Below are positions 1 through 7,805 of a DNA stretch of 8,690 nucleotides, in pieces. The stretch is from Herminiimonas sp. (lineage in GTDB: Bacteria > Pseudomonadota > Gammaproteobacteria > Burkholderiales > Burkholderiaceae): the NCBI GenBank assembly GCA_014377155.1, contig JACMQD010000442.1:1-8690 (forward strand). Reading direction: 5' to 3'. Every line of letters starts with the position of its first letter. Positions within the stretch are counted from its first letter, which is position 1. The notes beneath the pieces are model-generated. The model was given only the letters and a program-made list of their open reading frames with translations, had not been told where the DNA came from and did not search any database. A program made the translations under genes and the position numbers.

Positions 1-407
1 CATTCTTCTGGCGGATAATCGACCACGATGGTGCCATCGACGCCGGCGGCGCGGGCGGCATCAACGAATGCGGCTTGTCCCATGCGCTCGATCGGATTGG
101 CGTATCCCATCAGGACCACTGGCGTGGTGTCGTCGGTCTTGCGAAAATCGGCAACGATCGCCAATACGTCGCGCATGCCGATGTTGAATTTGAGCGCACG
201 TTCGCAGGCGCGCTGAATTACGGGGCCCTCGGCCATCGGGTCGGAGAACGGCACGCCCAGTTCGAGAATATCGGCGCCACCGGCCACCAGCGCGTGCATC
301 AACGGCAATGTCAGGTCAGGCGATGGATCGCCGGCGGTAATGAAGGGGATCAGCCCTTTTTTATCGTGGGCCGCGAGAGCGGCGAAAGTTGCTGCGATTC
401 TAGACAT
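1..407 (-). CDS. trpA: Tryptophan synthase alpha subunit TrpA, partial (C-terminus beyond the left edge)
   Basis: The alpha subunit cleaves indole-3-glycerol phosphate to indole and glyceraldehyde 3-phosphate and passes indole through a tunnel to TrpB in the cytoplasmic alpha2beta2 complex. Only the first 135 residues are visible, about half of the usual 265-270. From the ATG at 407 they align without gaps to my memory of E. coli TrpA: PFITAGDP at residues 21-28, catalytic Glu49 in [11 protein letters not shown], then [19 protein letters not shown] and VVDYPPEE just before the edge. An AGTGA-like Shine-Dalgarno lies about 9 bases upstream of this ATG. Position 60, normally the second catalytic acid Asp (PLADGP in E. 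coli), is Glu here (codon GAG, PMAEGP). The change is conservative, so the gene looks intact. It lies 131 bases downstream of trpB on the same strand. By the usual betaproteobacterial order accD should follow off the edge. Confidence 0.97.
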   Translation of the reverse strand, partial: MSRIAATFAALAAHDKKGLIPFITAGDPSPDLTLPLMHALVAGGADILELGVPFSDPMAEGPVIQRACERALKFNIGMRDVLAIVADFRKTDDTTPVVLMGYANPIERMGQAAFVDAARAAGVDGTIVVDYPPEE

Positions 408-429
408 GGTTACATCACTTTTTTACAGC

Positions 430-480
430 CCTGCCGTTCCGGCCGGACCCCGCGACTTCGATCGTCGCAGGTGCGGCAGG
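430..480 (-). other. Structured trpB-trpA intergenic spacer (nested inverted repeats)
   Basis: The 131-base gap between trpB and trpA holds no gene. It contains a 7-bp inverted repeat (CCTGCCG at 430-436 with CGGCAGG at 474-480) that encloses a 10-base palindrome (TCCGGCCGGA, 438-447) and a 5-bp hairpin (GCGAC 452-456, GTCGC 464-468). On the transcribed strand no T-run follows, so it does not look like an intrinsic terminator of trpB. It could fold in the mRNA between the two cistrons. In some Burkholderiales, as I recall, a DNA-methyltransferase gene sits at this point; nothing like it is seen here. Confidence 0.4.
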
Positions 481-538
481 CAGCGGAGCCTTGATTTTTA
501 TGAAAGCAGATTGTCGATGCGAGGCGTTTTTGCAGGGG

Positions 539-1801
539 CTATTTCTTGTCCCACTCCGCGACGGTATGCATGTCCTTGTCGCCACGCCCCGACAGGTTGA
601 TCAGGATGGTCTTGTCCTTGGGCAGTGTGGCTGCGAATTTCGCTGCGTAAGCCAGTGCATGCGCCGATTCCAGGGCTGGAATGATGCCTTCGATCAGACA
701 GCACGTATGAAAAGCTGCCACCGCTTCGGCATCGGTCACCGACACGTACTGCGCCCGCGACGAATCCTTCAGCCACGCATGCTCGGGACCGACACCGGGG
801 TAATCGAGGCCGGCCGAGACCGAGTGCGTTTCGATAATCTGGCCGTTGGCATCCTGCAGCAGATAAGTACGATTGCCGTGCAGGACGCCTGGGGTCCCGG
901 CTAGCAGCGCCGCCGAATGCTTGCCGCTCTCGATGCCCTCGCCTGCGGCTTCGACACCGATCAGCGCCACGTCCTTGTAGTCGAGGTAGGGATGGAAAAT
1001 CCCCATCGCATTCGAGCCGCCGCCGATGCAGGCCATCACATAATCAGGCTGGTGCCCGGTCATCTCCGGCATTTGCACGATGCATTCTTTGCCGATAACC
1101 GACTGGAAATCGCGCACCATCATCGGATAAGGATGCGGGCCGGCGACAGTGCCGATAATGTAGAACGTGTCTTCGACATTGGTGACCCAGTCGCGCATGG
1201 CTTCGTTAAGCGCATCTTTCAAGGTCTTGGAACCGGATTCGACCGGTACCACTTTCGCGCCCAACAGTTCCATCCGGTAGACGTTCTGTACCTGCCGCTT
1301 GACATCCTCGCTGCCCATGTAGACCACGCATTCCAGGCCGAAACGGGCGCAGATGGTGGCGGTGGCGACACCGTGCTGGCCGGCACCGGTTTCGGCGATC
1401 ACACGCGGCTTGCCCATGCGACGCGCCAGCAGTGCCTGGCCGATAACGTTGTTAATTTTGTGCGCGCCGGTATGGTTGAGGTCTTCGCGCTTGAAGTACA
1501 TTTGCGCGCCGCCCATGATTTCGGACCAGCGCTTGGCATGGTAGACCGGACTCGGGCGACCGACGAAATGCTTGAGTTCGGAATGAAATTCGGCCAGAAA
1601 TTCCGCGTCCTTGCTGTAATGCGCGTAGCACTTTTTCAGCTCGTTCAGTGCGTGGATAAGAGTCTCCGATACGAAACTGCCGCCATATTGGCCGAAGTGG
1701 CCTTTGGCGTCTGGCATATCGTAGCGTGCAGCAGCGGCGATGGCGGCGCTGGACATGGCCAGGCGCGCGTCGTCTTTGTCGAGAACGTTCAGTTGATTCA
1801 T
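539..1801 (-). CDS. trpB: Tryptophan synthase beta subunit TrpB
   Basis: TrpB is the PLP-dependent subunit that condenses indole with L-serine to give L-tryptophan. The protein has 420 residues from the ATG at 1801; the family usually has about 395-420. Visible family motifs are [10 protein letters not shown] near residue 35, the PLP Schiff-base lysine Lys115 in [10 protein letters not shown], catalytic Glu137 in [12 protein letters not shown], the phosphate-binding GGGSNAMG loop, and the C-terminal NLSGRGDKD segment. An in-frame ATG at 1924 would add 41 residues, but that stretch overlaps the end of trpF, is unlike TrpB, and is not used. A GAAGA element a few bases upstream of 1801 is a plausible ribosome-binding site. 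trpF ends 22 bases upstream, which supports co-transcription and possibly coupled translation. The N-terminal extension of about 28 residues relative to the enteric enzyme is, as I recall, common in proteobacteria outside the enterics. Confidence 0.98.
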   Translation of the reverse strand: MNQLNVLDKDDARLAMSSAAIAAAARYDMPDAKGHFGQYGGSFVSETLIHALNELKKCYAHYSKDAEFLAEFHSELKHFVGRPSPVYHAKRWSEIMGGAQMYFKREDLNHTGAHKINNVIGQALLARRMGKPRVIAETGAGQHGVATATICARFGLECVVYMGSEDVKRQVQNVYRMELLGAKVVPVESGSKTLKDALNEAMRDWVTNVEDTFYIIGTVAGPHPYPMMVRDFQSVIGKECIVQMPEMTGHQPDYVMACIGGGSNAMGIFHPYLDYKDVALIGVEAAGEGIESGKHSAALLAGTPGVLHGNRTYLLQDANGQIIETHSVSAGLDYPGVGPEHAWLKDSSRAQYVSVTDAEAVAAFHTCCLIEGIIPALESAHALAYAAKFAATLPKDKTILINLSGRGDKDMHTVAEWDKK

Positions 1802-1823
1802 GAGGGTCTTCTTTGCTGTTCGG

Positions 1824-2507
1824 TTATTGGCTGGAAATTGCAACGAGGTCGGCGCGGTGCACGGCGTCGACGAATGCGCGCATGGCATGCGCATCCTTGA
1901 TGCCCTTGGCCGATTCGACACCACTGCTGACGTCGACGGCGTACGGGCGCACCCGGCGCACTGCGTCAGTCGCGTTTTGTACGCTCAAGCCACCACTTAA
2001 AACGACCCGAGGCGCGAGTTCTTCTGGAATGAGAGACCAATCGAAAACCTTTCCGCCACCACCATAACCGTCAACGAAGGCATCCAGCAGCAAGCCGGTG
2101 AACAAGCTGCTGCCAGCGCGATGACGCTGTTCGTATTCTAGCAAATCTGCGCCGATGGCGTCATGCCGTACCCGTACTGCCCGCACGTAGGGTCGGTTAG
2201 CCCGCGAAGCGGCGTCCGCACATTGCGCAGGCGTCTCGTCGCCATGAAACTGCAGCAACGACACTGGCGCGACCGCCACCACGGCGACAACTTGCTCTGG
2301 CGTGGCATTGACGAACAGGCCCACCGTCGTGACGAAAGGCGGCATTGCCGCTATCAGGCGGGCAGCTTGGACCGGATCGATGTAACGCGGACTGTCCGCA
2401 TAGAACACGAAGCCGATCGCATCGGCGCCCGCAGCCACTGCCGCTTGGACGTCGTCGACGCGGGTCAAGCCGCAAATCTTGATTCTGGTGCGGTGCGTCA
2501 TGTGCAT
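1824..2507 (-). CDS. trpF: Phosphoribosylanthranilate isomerase TrpF
   Basis: TrpF is a cytoplasmic TIM-barrel enzyme that catalyses the Amadori rearrangement of N-(5'-phosphoribosyl)anthranilate to CdRP, the third step from chorismate to tryptophan. It is monofunctional here (227 residues), not fused to TrpC as in enterics. Recognisable segments are IKICGLTR with the catalytic Cys12, [12 protein letters not shown] at 32-43, LLQFHGDE at 84-91, the probable general acid Asp142 in LLLDAF, the GGGGKVFDW loop, LSGGL, and the phosphate-binding DVSSGVES at 192-199. The start is uncertain: ATG at 2507 or ATG two codons later at 2501. Neither has a clear Shine-Dalgarno and both leave the conserved IKICG intact. 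The gene lies 46 bases after truA and 22 bases before trpB. No leader peptide or attenuator is visible in the 46-base gap. Confidence 0.97.
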   Translation of the reverse strand: MHMTHRTRIKICGLTRVDDVQAAVAAGADAIGFVFYADSPRYIDPVQAARLIAAMPPFVTTVGLFVNATPEQVVAVVAVAPVSLLQFHGDETPAQCADAASRANRPYVRAVRVRHDAIGADLLEYEQRHRAGSSLFTGLLLDAFVDGYGGGGKVFDWSLIPEELAPRVVLSGGLSVQNATDAVRRVRPYAVDVSSGVESAKGIKDAHAMRAFVDAVHRADLVAISSQ

Positions 2508-2553
2508 GCCGGTCGTTTCAAACCGCTATTTTAACGTCATTGGCATCGATTGG

Positions 2554-3363
2554 TCATGACACACCCGGCAGTGACAATACCTCTTCTTGAGGCAACTGCC
2601 ATTTGGGATCGTAATCGATACGGGTCAGATAGAGTCCTTCTGGCATGAAGGTCGGCGCCGCCGCGTGGCGGTCGCCCGACTCGAGTACCTGCCTGAGCCA
2701 TTCTGCGCTTTGCCTGCCACTGCCGGTATAGATCAGGGAGCCGACGATATTGCGCACCATATGGTGCAGGAATGCATTTGCATGCAGAGTAAAGACGATC
2801 AACTCGCCGCGGCGGTCAATGCGAATATCGTGCATGGTCTTGACCGGCGACTTGGCCTGGCAGGCAGACGACCGGAACGCCGAAAAATCATGAGTACCCA
2901 GCAATGCCGCCGATGCCGTGCGCATGCGGTCGACATCGAGTGGCCGGAATGCCCACCCTGCCCTGCCGGCCAGAACAGGCGAGCGCACCGGGTTGTTGTA
3001 CAGCACATATTGATAGGTTCGCGAACGTGCACTGAACCGCGCATGGAATTCATGCATGGGATCGTACGGCGCTTGGCAACTCCATCGCACCGCAATCGAC
3101 GGCGGCAAAAAAGCATTTAGACCGCGCACCCAGGAAATCGACTGGCGATCGAGGTCGGTATCGAAATGCACCACCTGTTCGAGTGCATGGACGCCGGCAT
3201 CGGTGCGGCCGGCACAGGTCGTGGTTACGGCCGTCAACGTAAATTTCAGCAGCGCGGCTTCCAGTTGGTCCTGTACCGTCTTGCCGCTGCGCTGGGTCTG
3301 CCAACCTTCCCACGGGGTGCCGTCATATTGAACACCGAGGACGATACGCTTCAATTGCACCAT
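2554..3363 (-). CDS. truA: tRNA pseudouridine synthase A (TruA)
   Basis: TruA isomerises uridines 38-40 in the anticodon stem-loop of many tRNAs to pseudouridine. The chosen ATG at 3363 gives 269 residues, in the normal family range. Hallmarks are [11 protein letters not shown] at the N-terminus, GWQTQ, the catalytic Asp55 in [24 protein letters not shown] ending at the conserved Tyr117 region, GTHDFSAFR near 156, and [11 protein letters not shown] near 200. A TTG at 3387 would extend the frame by 8 residues. It falls inside the T-tract of the upstream hairpin and the added residues are not family-like, so it was rejected. No strong Shine-Dalgarno precedes the ATG. The truA-trpF linkage is common in proteobacteria and has no direct metabolic logic; truA probably heads a unit with trpF, trpB and trpA. 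Confidence 0.97.
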   Translation of the reverse strand: MVQLKRIVLGVQYDGTPWEGWQTQRSGKTVQDQLEAALLKFTLTAVTTTCAGRTDAGVHALEQVVHFDTDLDRQSISWVRGLNAFLPPSIAVRWSCQAPYDPMHEFHARFSARSRTYQYVLYNNPVRSPVLAGRAGWAFRPLDVDRMRTASAALLGTHDFSAFRSSACQAKSPVKTMHDIRIDRRGELIVFTLHANAFLHHMVRNIVGSLIYTGSGRQSAEWLRQVLESGDRHAAAPTFMPEGLYLTRIDYDPKWQLPQEEVLSLPGVS

Positions 3364-3385
3364 CCGATCGCTAGGAAATGAGGTC

Positions 3386-3422
3386 AAAAAGCAAACGGGC
3401 GCAAGCTTGGCGCTGCGCCCGT
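3386..3422 (-). terminator. Rho-independent terminator candidate after fimV
   Basis: Perfect 9-bp inverted repeat, TGCGCCCGT at 3414-3422 and ACGGGCGCA at 3395-3403, with a 10-base loop. On the minus strand it is followed by TTGCTTTTTG (3394-3385), a T-rich tail. It begins about 20 bases past the fimV stop and ends about 22 bases before the truA ATG. Shape and position fit an intrinsic terminator, but the downstream gene has almost no room for its own promoter. Confidence 0.65.
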
Positions 3423-3441
3423 CATGTTGTTTCAGGAAAGA

Positions 3442-6400
3442 TCAGCCCAGCTTGGAAAGTAGTCCGCGTGCCCTGTCGGCCTGGTCGGACGTGCCGCCCT
3501 TGACTACTTCGTCGAGCAACTCACGCGCCCCTTCCTTGTCGCCGATTTCCTGGTAAGCCAATGCCAGATCGAGCTTGGTCGACATCTCAGCGGCATTCGA
3601 ATACGTTTCTTCGACAACATCATCGACGTGATCGAGAACCGGTACGCCAGCCTCCGCCCGGTGAGCATGCTCTACGGCGGGATCAAGTTCCAGGGTGATG
3701 TCCGACAAATCGAAATCCATTGCATCGTGACTGTCGGCTACCGGAGGCCGGGAAGCCACAGTCGGTGCGGCGATATTCGGCAAGCCCGACATCAGATCAT
3801 CGTCGTCCGTAAGCAGCAAGGGCGCCGATTCCATTTTCGCGGTCATCGGAACTTCGGTAACGGTATCGGGGGGCCTTGCGCCCACCGTCTTGGTCGCGGA
3901 AAGGTCATCCAGGAAATCGAAATCGAGTCCATCCATGCCGGCCATCGGCGCATGTATGACAGGCGCAGGTTTGTCGAGCGATGGCGGATTGGCTTTCGTC
4001 ACAGGTGCGACTGTCGCGACGTCGTCGAAACCGAGACCGGCGAGGTCGAAGTCGAGACCATCCGAAATAGGTTTGTCATGCGGCTTTTCGTCGACCGGTT
4101 TGGTAGCGGGCGGCTCGATGTCGAGCACCGGCAGTGGCGTCAGATCAGCAGCAGGCGGAATCATCGGCGCAATCATCGGCGCTTCAGCTGCCAGCGTCGT
4201 GTTGCCGAAATAGGATGAATGCTCCAGGGTCGAGCCCGACTCGAGAGAAAGTTTGGTATCGGCCTGAGTCGAAGCCAGCAACGCTTCGAGGTCGTCCGGT
4301 TCATCGAGCGGCTGGGTCGGCGCGGTCATTTTGGCCAATTGCACCGCCGGTGCGTCGGGCGGATTACCGGAAGCGTACATCGGGTTGCTTGGATCGAGCG
4401 CCAGCCCCATCGTTGCCGCCGCCAGCCAGTCTTCGCCTTGGCCCTTGGTAGTGCCATAGAGTTCGCTGGCGACCGTTTCAAACGTGCGGGTATCTTTGCG
4501 GTTGGCATAGATTTCCAGCAGCTTGAGGCGTACTGCATTGCGTTCCGGCTGGGTGCGCAAAGCTTCCTTGAGGATTTCCTCTGCCTGCGCATCCCGGCCA
4601 TAGGCGATGTAGACATCGGCTTCGGCGACCGGATCGACTTCGTTGCTGTCGAGCTGACTGACCGACGGTGAAAAACTGGAATTGAAGACGCTGTTGTTGG
4701 TGTCGACGCTCTGGCCGCCGGTCGAACCGAACAGCGAGTTGGCTTTCAGGCTCGAATCGGCAATGATGCTGTCTTGGAACTGCGCCGCTTTTTTCTTGCG
4801 ACGTGCGGAAATCAGTGCCGCGCCACCTAGTAGAGCTACCAGCAATGCACCGGCGCCGAGCACGATCGGATTGCCGAGCGGGTCGTCGAACAGGCCGGGC
4901 TCATCGGCCGGTACCGGCATCGGCTTTGGCAAAACCGGTTTGGGTACTACAGGCGCTCCCGCGACAGGTGGAACGATCGCAGGGGCTGCAGATTTCGGCA
5001 AAATCGGTGGTACGACCGCAGGTACCGGTTTGTCGCTGGTAACAATCGCCACCACGGTCGGTGCCGAGGCAGCCGGTGTAGCCTGTGCTGCGTTTGCTGC
5101 GGGCGCCGCCACCGGCGGCTTCGTTACCGATGCGACCGGCGCAGTTGTTTCAGGCTTGGCTGCCGGCGCTGTCGCGACACTGGCCCGGTTCTGCTGCTCG
5201 GCCATGTCCTTGTTTTTGAGAGCCAACAGGTTCTGCAAATCGTTGACATTCTTTTCCAGTGCCTTGACACGGGCGCTGGCCTCGGCGGCGGCTTTGTCGC
5301 TGGCGATCTTGTCCTCGCTGCCGGCGGAAATCGTCGAGCCTTTGCCTGTGTCCGCGCCACCCGCCTTGGACAGTTGCAACTTGTCCCTCGCTTCATTGGC
5401 GGCAGTGGGTTTTTCTTCGATCTTTGCGGTAATCTTACCTGTCGCACTCTGACTGGTGTCCGCCGATTTTTGCGGTGCAGCGGTCGCTACCTGCCCGGCA
5501 AGTTTGTTGCGGTAGGCATTGAAATCTGCCGCTTGGGCGATGATGACGCCGCGCGCTTCGGGATTAGCAATCCCGGCTGCTACGCCAGCGTCGGGCACTG
5601 AAAGAATCTGACCGGCGCGCAGCCGGTTCATGTTATTGCCGCCAAAGGAATCCGGATTGGCGCGATACAGTGCTACCAGCATCTGATCCAGCGAGACACC
5701 TTCAGGCTTCAACTGACCAGCGATCTTCGAGAGCGAGTCACCGTTCCTGACGCGATATTCACCGCTATTGTTATTGGGCCGCGCCGCCGCTGGCGCAGGC
5801 TGGCGAGTTGCCCGTTCTACAGGTGCTACCGGGGCGGCAGGAGCGCGATCCGCTGTGGCCGGGCGGTCGTTGCGTGCCTGCGTGCTCGGCGCCGGAACGG
5901 CAGCACGGTCGTTTCTGGTGCCTGCGTCCTGTGCCGGAAGCGTACGGGCAGTCTGCGCCGGGCGCACCGCTACCGGCGCTGCCACTTGTGGTGCCTGCGC
6001 AGACCGCATGTCGGCCGGGTCGAGCAGAAACGTGTACTCGCGCAGGAGTCGGCCATTGGCGCCGCCGAGCTCGAGCAGCAGGTCAACGAAAGGCTCGTTG
6101 ATCGGCTGCGCGGAAGTCACACGAATAATTTGGCGTCCGCTCCGTTGCTCGATTGCAAAGCGCAGCGTGAATAGCGCCGGATTAAGGTCGATATTCGCCT
6201 GTCGAAACGCATCCGCCGACGCCAGTTTCGGCACCAGCGAACCGGCCTCGTCCTTCGAAACAGCCGTCAGTTCAATCTCGGCATTGAGGGGCTGGCCCAG
6301 TGATGACAGAACGGTCAGCTTGCCCAGTCCTGCGGCATCGGCATTCAATACCAGCAGCGCCGAAATAACAGCGGCGCTGACCGTTTTAAAGCCGAACGAC

Positions 6401-6456
6401 AGAAAATTGGAACGAGATTTAAGGGGCATTTTAGGAGGCATAAAGTGGCAGTCCAT
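3442..6456 (-). CDS. fimV: FimV/HubP-family polar landmark protein (LysM, single TM, acidic cytoplasmic tail)
   Basis: FimV/HubP proteins are large inner-membrane proteins that bind peptidoglycan and organise the cell pole, affecting type IV pili, flagella and chromosome partition in studied species. The 1004-residue product begins with a basic segment and a hydrophobic signal peptide, likely cleaved after Ala41 (NADA/AGLGKL). A conserved FimV N-domain spans about 43-147 and a LysM domain about 233-287 (GEYRVRNGDSLSKIA). Then come a coiled coil at about 384-424, a Pro/Ala/Val-rich linker to 520, and one membrane helix at about 528-551 followed by ARRKKK. The cytoplasmic part has a TPR-like region at about 605-695, an acidic low-complexity region, and the FimV C-terminal helix pair at about 955-1004 (LDLALAYQEIGD). 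Start codons at 6456, 6441 and 6429 are all in frame, none with a good Shine-Dalgarno. All keep the signal peptide. Confidence 0.95.
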   Translation of the reverse strand: MDCHFMPPKMPLKSRSNFLSFGFKTVSAAVISALLVLNADAAGLGKLTVLSSLGQPLNAEIELTAVSKDEAGSLVPKLASADAFRQANIDLNPALFTLRFAIEQRSGRQIIRVTSAQPINEPFVDLLLELGGANGRLLREYTFLLDPADMRSAQAPQVAAPVAVRPAQTARTLPAQDAGTRNDRAAVPAPSTQARNDRPATADRAPAAPVAPVERATRQPAPAAARPNNNSGEYRVRNGDSLSKIAGQLKPEGVSLDQMLVALYRANPDSFGGNNMNRLRAGQILSVPDAGVAAGIANPEARGVIIAQAADFNAYRNKLAGQVATAAPQKSADTSQSATGKITAKIEEKPTAANEARDKLQLSKAGGADTGKGSTISAGSEDKIASDKAAAEASARVKALEKNVNDLQNLLALKNKDMAEQQNRASVATAPAAKPETTAPVASVTKPPVAAPAANAAQATPAASAPTVVAIVTSDKPVPAVVPPILPKSAAPAIVPPVAGAPVVPKPVLPKPMPVPADEPGLFDDPLGNPIVLGAGALLVALLGGAALISARRKKKAAQFQDSIIADSSLKANSLFGSTGGQSVDTNNSVFNSSFSPSVSQLDSNEVDPVAEADVYIAYGRDAQAEEILKEALRTQPERNAVRLKLLEIYANRKDTRTFETVASELYGTTKGQGEDWLAAATMGLALDPSNPMYASGNPPDAPAVQLAKMTAPTQPLDEPDDLEALLASTQADTKLSLESGSTLEHSSYFGNTTLAAEAPMIAPMIPPAADLTPLPVLDIEPPATKPVDEKPHDKPISDGLDFDLAGLGFDDVATVAPVTKANPPSLDKPAPVIHAPMAGMDGLDFDFLDDLSATKTVGARPPDTVTEVPMTAKMESAPLLLTDDDDLMSGLPNIAAPTVASRPPVADSHDAMDFDLSDITLELDPAVEHAHRAEAGVPVLDHVDDVVEETYSNAAEMSTKLDLALAYQEIGDKEGARELLDEVVKGGTSDQADRARGLLSKLG
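3682..4059 (-). other. Repeated DFD(L/F) motifs in the FimV cytoplasmic tail
   Basis: Three related acidic motifs occur in the encoded tail: GLDFDLAGLGFDD at residues 800-812, GLDFDFLDDL at 843-852, and AMDFDLSDITLELD at 912-925. Each sits in Pro/Ala/Thr-rich, probably disordered sequence. A looser relative (DDLEALLAST, 721-730) lies upstream. They look like short linear binding motifs in tandem; the binding partner cannot be read from the sequence. Confidence 0.6.
4159..4182. repeat. 12-bp perfect tandem duplication inside fimV
   Basis: AATCATCGGCGC occurs twice without a gap (4159-4170 and 4171-4182). It keeps the fimV frame and encodes APMI twice in the disordered cytoplasmic tail. It is probably a slippage product and may vary in copy number between strains. 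Confidence 0.8.
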
Positions 6457-6501
6457 TTGCGTATGCTGAGTCGGTTACCGTCATTGCTTCAACTGGTAAT
6501 T

Positions 6502-6513
6502 GTTCCTGGGAAC
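6502..6513. promoter_or_regulatory. Small inverted repeat near the predicted fimV transcription start
   Basis: GTTCC-TG-GGAAC is a 5-bp inverted repeat with a 2-base spacer. It lies just downstream of the predicted fimV -10 element, near the expected +1. It could be an operator or a chance palindrome; no known regulator site was recognised. Confidence 0.2.
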
Positions 6514-6517
6514 TTTT

Positions 6518-6546
6518 AACATATCATCAGGGACTTACACGCGCAA
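6518..6546 (-). promoter_or_regulatory. Candidate fimV promoter (extended -10)
   Basis: On the minus strand TTGCGC (6546-6541) is followed after exactly 17 bases by TATGTT (6523-6518). The -10 hexamer is preceded by TGA, which makes the extended -10 TGATATGTT. The -35 match is poor (3 of 6) and the -10 is fair (4 of 6). The predicted start would give a leader of roughly 55 bases before the 6456 ATG. The site lies downstream of the asd terminator, where a fimV promoter is expected. A 6-bp inverted repeat (CGCAAG 6542-6547, CTTGCG 6557-6562) overlaps the -35. Confidence 0.4.
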
Positions 6547-6570
6547 GCGTAACCATCTTGCGAACAGATG

Positions 6571-6609
6571 TAAAACCTGCCGCGCACTTGATGACACAGA
6601 GTGCGCGGC
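6571..6609 (-). terminator. Rho-independent terminator candidate after asd
   Basis: Perfect 10-bp inverted repeat, GCCGCGCACT at 6579-6588 and AGTGCGCGGC at 6600-6609, with an 11-base loop. On the minus strand it is followed by AGGTTTTAC, a short T-run. It begins 39 bases after the asd stop and precedes the fimV promoter candidate. The stem is strong and the T-tract is short. Confidence 0.6.
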
Positions 6610-6648
6610 TTGTTACTGTGGTGTAATGGCAACGAGCGTGCCGTGCCG

Positions 6649-7785
6649 TTACTCCTCGAGCATGATCCGCAACATGCGGCGCAATGGCTCGGCTGCGCCC
6701 CAAAGCAGCTGGTCGCCCACCGTAAATGCCGACAAATAATCGCCCCCCATCTGCATCTTGCGCAGACGACCCACCGGAATCGTCAGACTGCCGGTCACGG
6801 CAGCCGGTGTCAAGTCCTGCATCGATGCCTCGCGATTGTTCGGCACTACTTTGACCCAATCATTATGGCTAGCGATGATGTCATTTATCTCATCGAGCGG
6901 CACGTCTTTTTTGAGCTTGATGGTCAGGGCTTGCGAGTGACAGCGCATCGCGCCAACCCGTACGCACAGGCCGTCGACCGCGATCGACGACTTGGCCGAC
7001 GCGCCGAACGCTTCGCCGCGACCGAGGATCTTGTTGGTTTCGGCGCCGGCTTTCCATTCTTCCTTGGATACGCCGTTGCCGAGATCCTTGTCGATCCATG
7101 GAATCAGGTTACCGCCCAGCGGCACGCCGAACTGTTTGGTTTCGTCCGCACTCAAGGCATGCTGTTTGGCAAGGACTTTGCGGTCGATTTCAAGAATGGC
7201 CGAGGCCGGATCGTCCAGCAGCGTCTTGACTTCGGCATTGATCGAGCCGAACTGGGTCAGCAGCTCACGCATGTGCTGGGCACCGCCGCCGGACGCTGCC
7301 TGGTAAGTCATCGATGTCATCCAGTCCACCATGTCATGCTGGAATAGGCCACCCAATCCCATTAGCATGCAGGACACGGTACAGTTGCCACCGACATAAT
7401 TGCGCACACCGCTTTTCAGTGCGTGCTTGATGACGTCGAGATTAACCGGGTCGAGTACGATGATGGCATCGTCATTCATGCGCAACGTCGATGCGGCATC
7501 GATCCAGTAACCATTCCAGCCTGCCGCGCGCAGCTTCGGAAAAACGGCCGCAGTATAGTCGCCGCCCTGGCAGGTCATGATGATGTCGCATTTTTTCAAC
7601 GCGTCAATATCGTTGGCATCTTTCAACGTGGTTTCGTTTTTTGCCTGCGCGGGCGCCGTGCCACCCGTGTTCGACGTCGAAAAAAATACCGGCTCGATAT
7701 GGGCGAAATCACCCTCGTCCTGCATCCGCTGCATCAGGACCGAACCCACCATGCCACGCCAACCGACCATGCCAACCAGTTTCAT
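6649..7785 (-). CDS. asd: Aspartate-semialdehyde dehydrogenase (Asd)
   Basis: Asd is a cytoplasmic NADPH-dependent enzyme that reduces beta-aspartyl phosphate to aspartate semialdehyde, the branch point to lysine/diaminopimelate, threonine and methionine. Three ATGs stand in a row at 7791, 7788 and 7785. The Shine-Dalgarno AGGA (7796-7793) is best spaced, 7 bases, for 7785, and that start also matches the E. coli N-terminus ([18 protein letters not shown]). The product has 378 residues, in the range of the gamma/beta-proteobacterial Asd subfamily. The catalytic nucleophile is Cys135 in GGNCTVSCM, and the substrate-binding Arg276 and catalytic His283 lie in [26 protein letters not shown] follows near 164. 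leuB lies 94 bases upstream, separated by a strong hairpin; leu genes next to asd are common in betaproteobacteria. No truncation or frameshift is seen. Confidence 0.98.
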   Translation of the reverse strand: MKLVGMVGWRGMVGSVLMQRMQDEGDFAHIEPVFFSTSNTGGTAPAQAKNETTLKDANDIDALKKCDIIMTCQGGDYTAAVFPKLRAAGWNGYWIDAASTLRMNDDAIIVLDPVNLDVIKHALKSGVRNYVGGNCTVSCMLMGLGGLFQHDMVDWMTSMTYQAASGGGAQHMRELLTQFGSINAEVKTLLDDPASAILEIDRKVLAKQHALSADETKQFGVPLGGNLIPWIDKDLGNGVSKEEWKAGAETNKILGRGEAFGASAKSSIAVDGLCVRVGAMRCHSQALTIKLKKDVPLDEINDIIASHNDWVKVVPNNREASMQDLTPAAVTGSLTIPVGRLRKMQMGGDYLSAFTVGDQLLWGAAEPLRRMLRIMLEE

Positions 7786-7805
7786 CATCATTTCCTAGTA
7801 TGCGA

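Noticed and set aside
917..1900. 327-residue open frame on the plus strand opposite trpB
   Set aside because: It is antisense to a full, well-conserved trpB with all catalytic motifs. Its translation is His/Arg/Ala-rich with no recognisable domain; it is a shadow of GC-rich codon use.
1802..1924. 41-residue N-terminal extension of TrpB from the ATG at 1924
   Set aside because: It overlaps the trpF 3' end out of frame and is unlike TrpB. The ATG at 1801 has a plausible ribosome-binding site and gives the normal length.
3364..3387. TTG start for truA at 3387
   Set aside because: The codon lies in the T-tract of the upstream hairpin, has no ribosome-binding site, and adds residues not typical of TruA.
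4682..5452. 256-residue Ala/Gly/Thr-rich open frame on the plus strand opposite fimV
   Set aside because: It is the complement of the Pro/Ala-rich linker of FimV, and its composition reflects that low-complexity coding sequence.
5768..6469. 233-residue plus-strand open frame opposite the fimV 5' end
   Set aside because: It is antisense to the signal peptide and conserved N-domain of FimV, with no family resemblance.
6527..6859. 110-residue minus-strand open frame spanning the asd 3' end and the fimV upstream region
   Set aside because: Most of it overlaps asd in another frame, and the rest covers the terminator and promoter candidates; no recognisable protein.
6601..7347. 248-residue plus-strand open frame opposite asd
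   Set aside because: It is antisense to the conserved Asd coding region and shows no motif.
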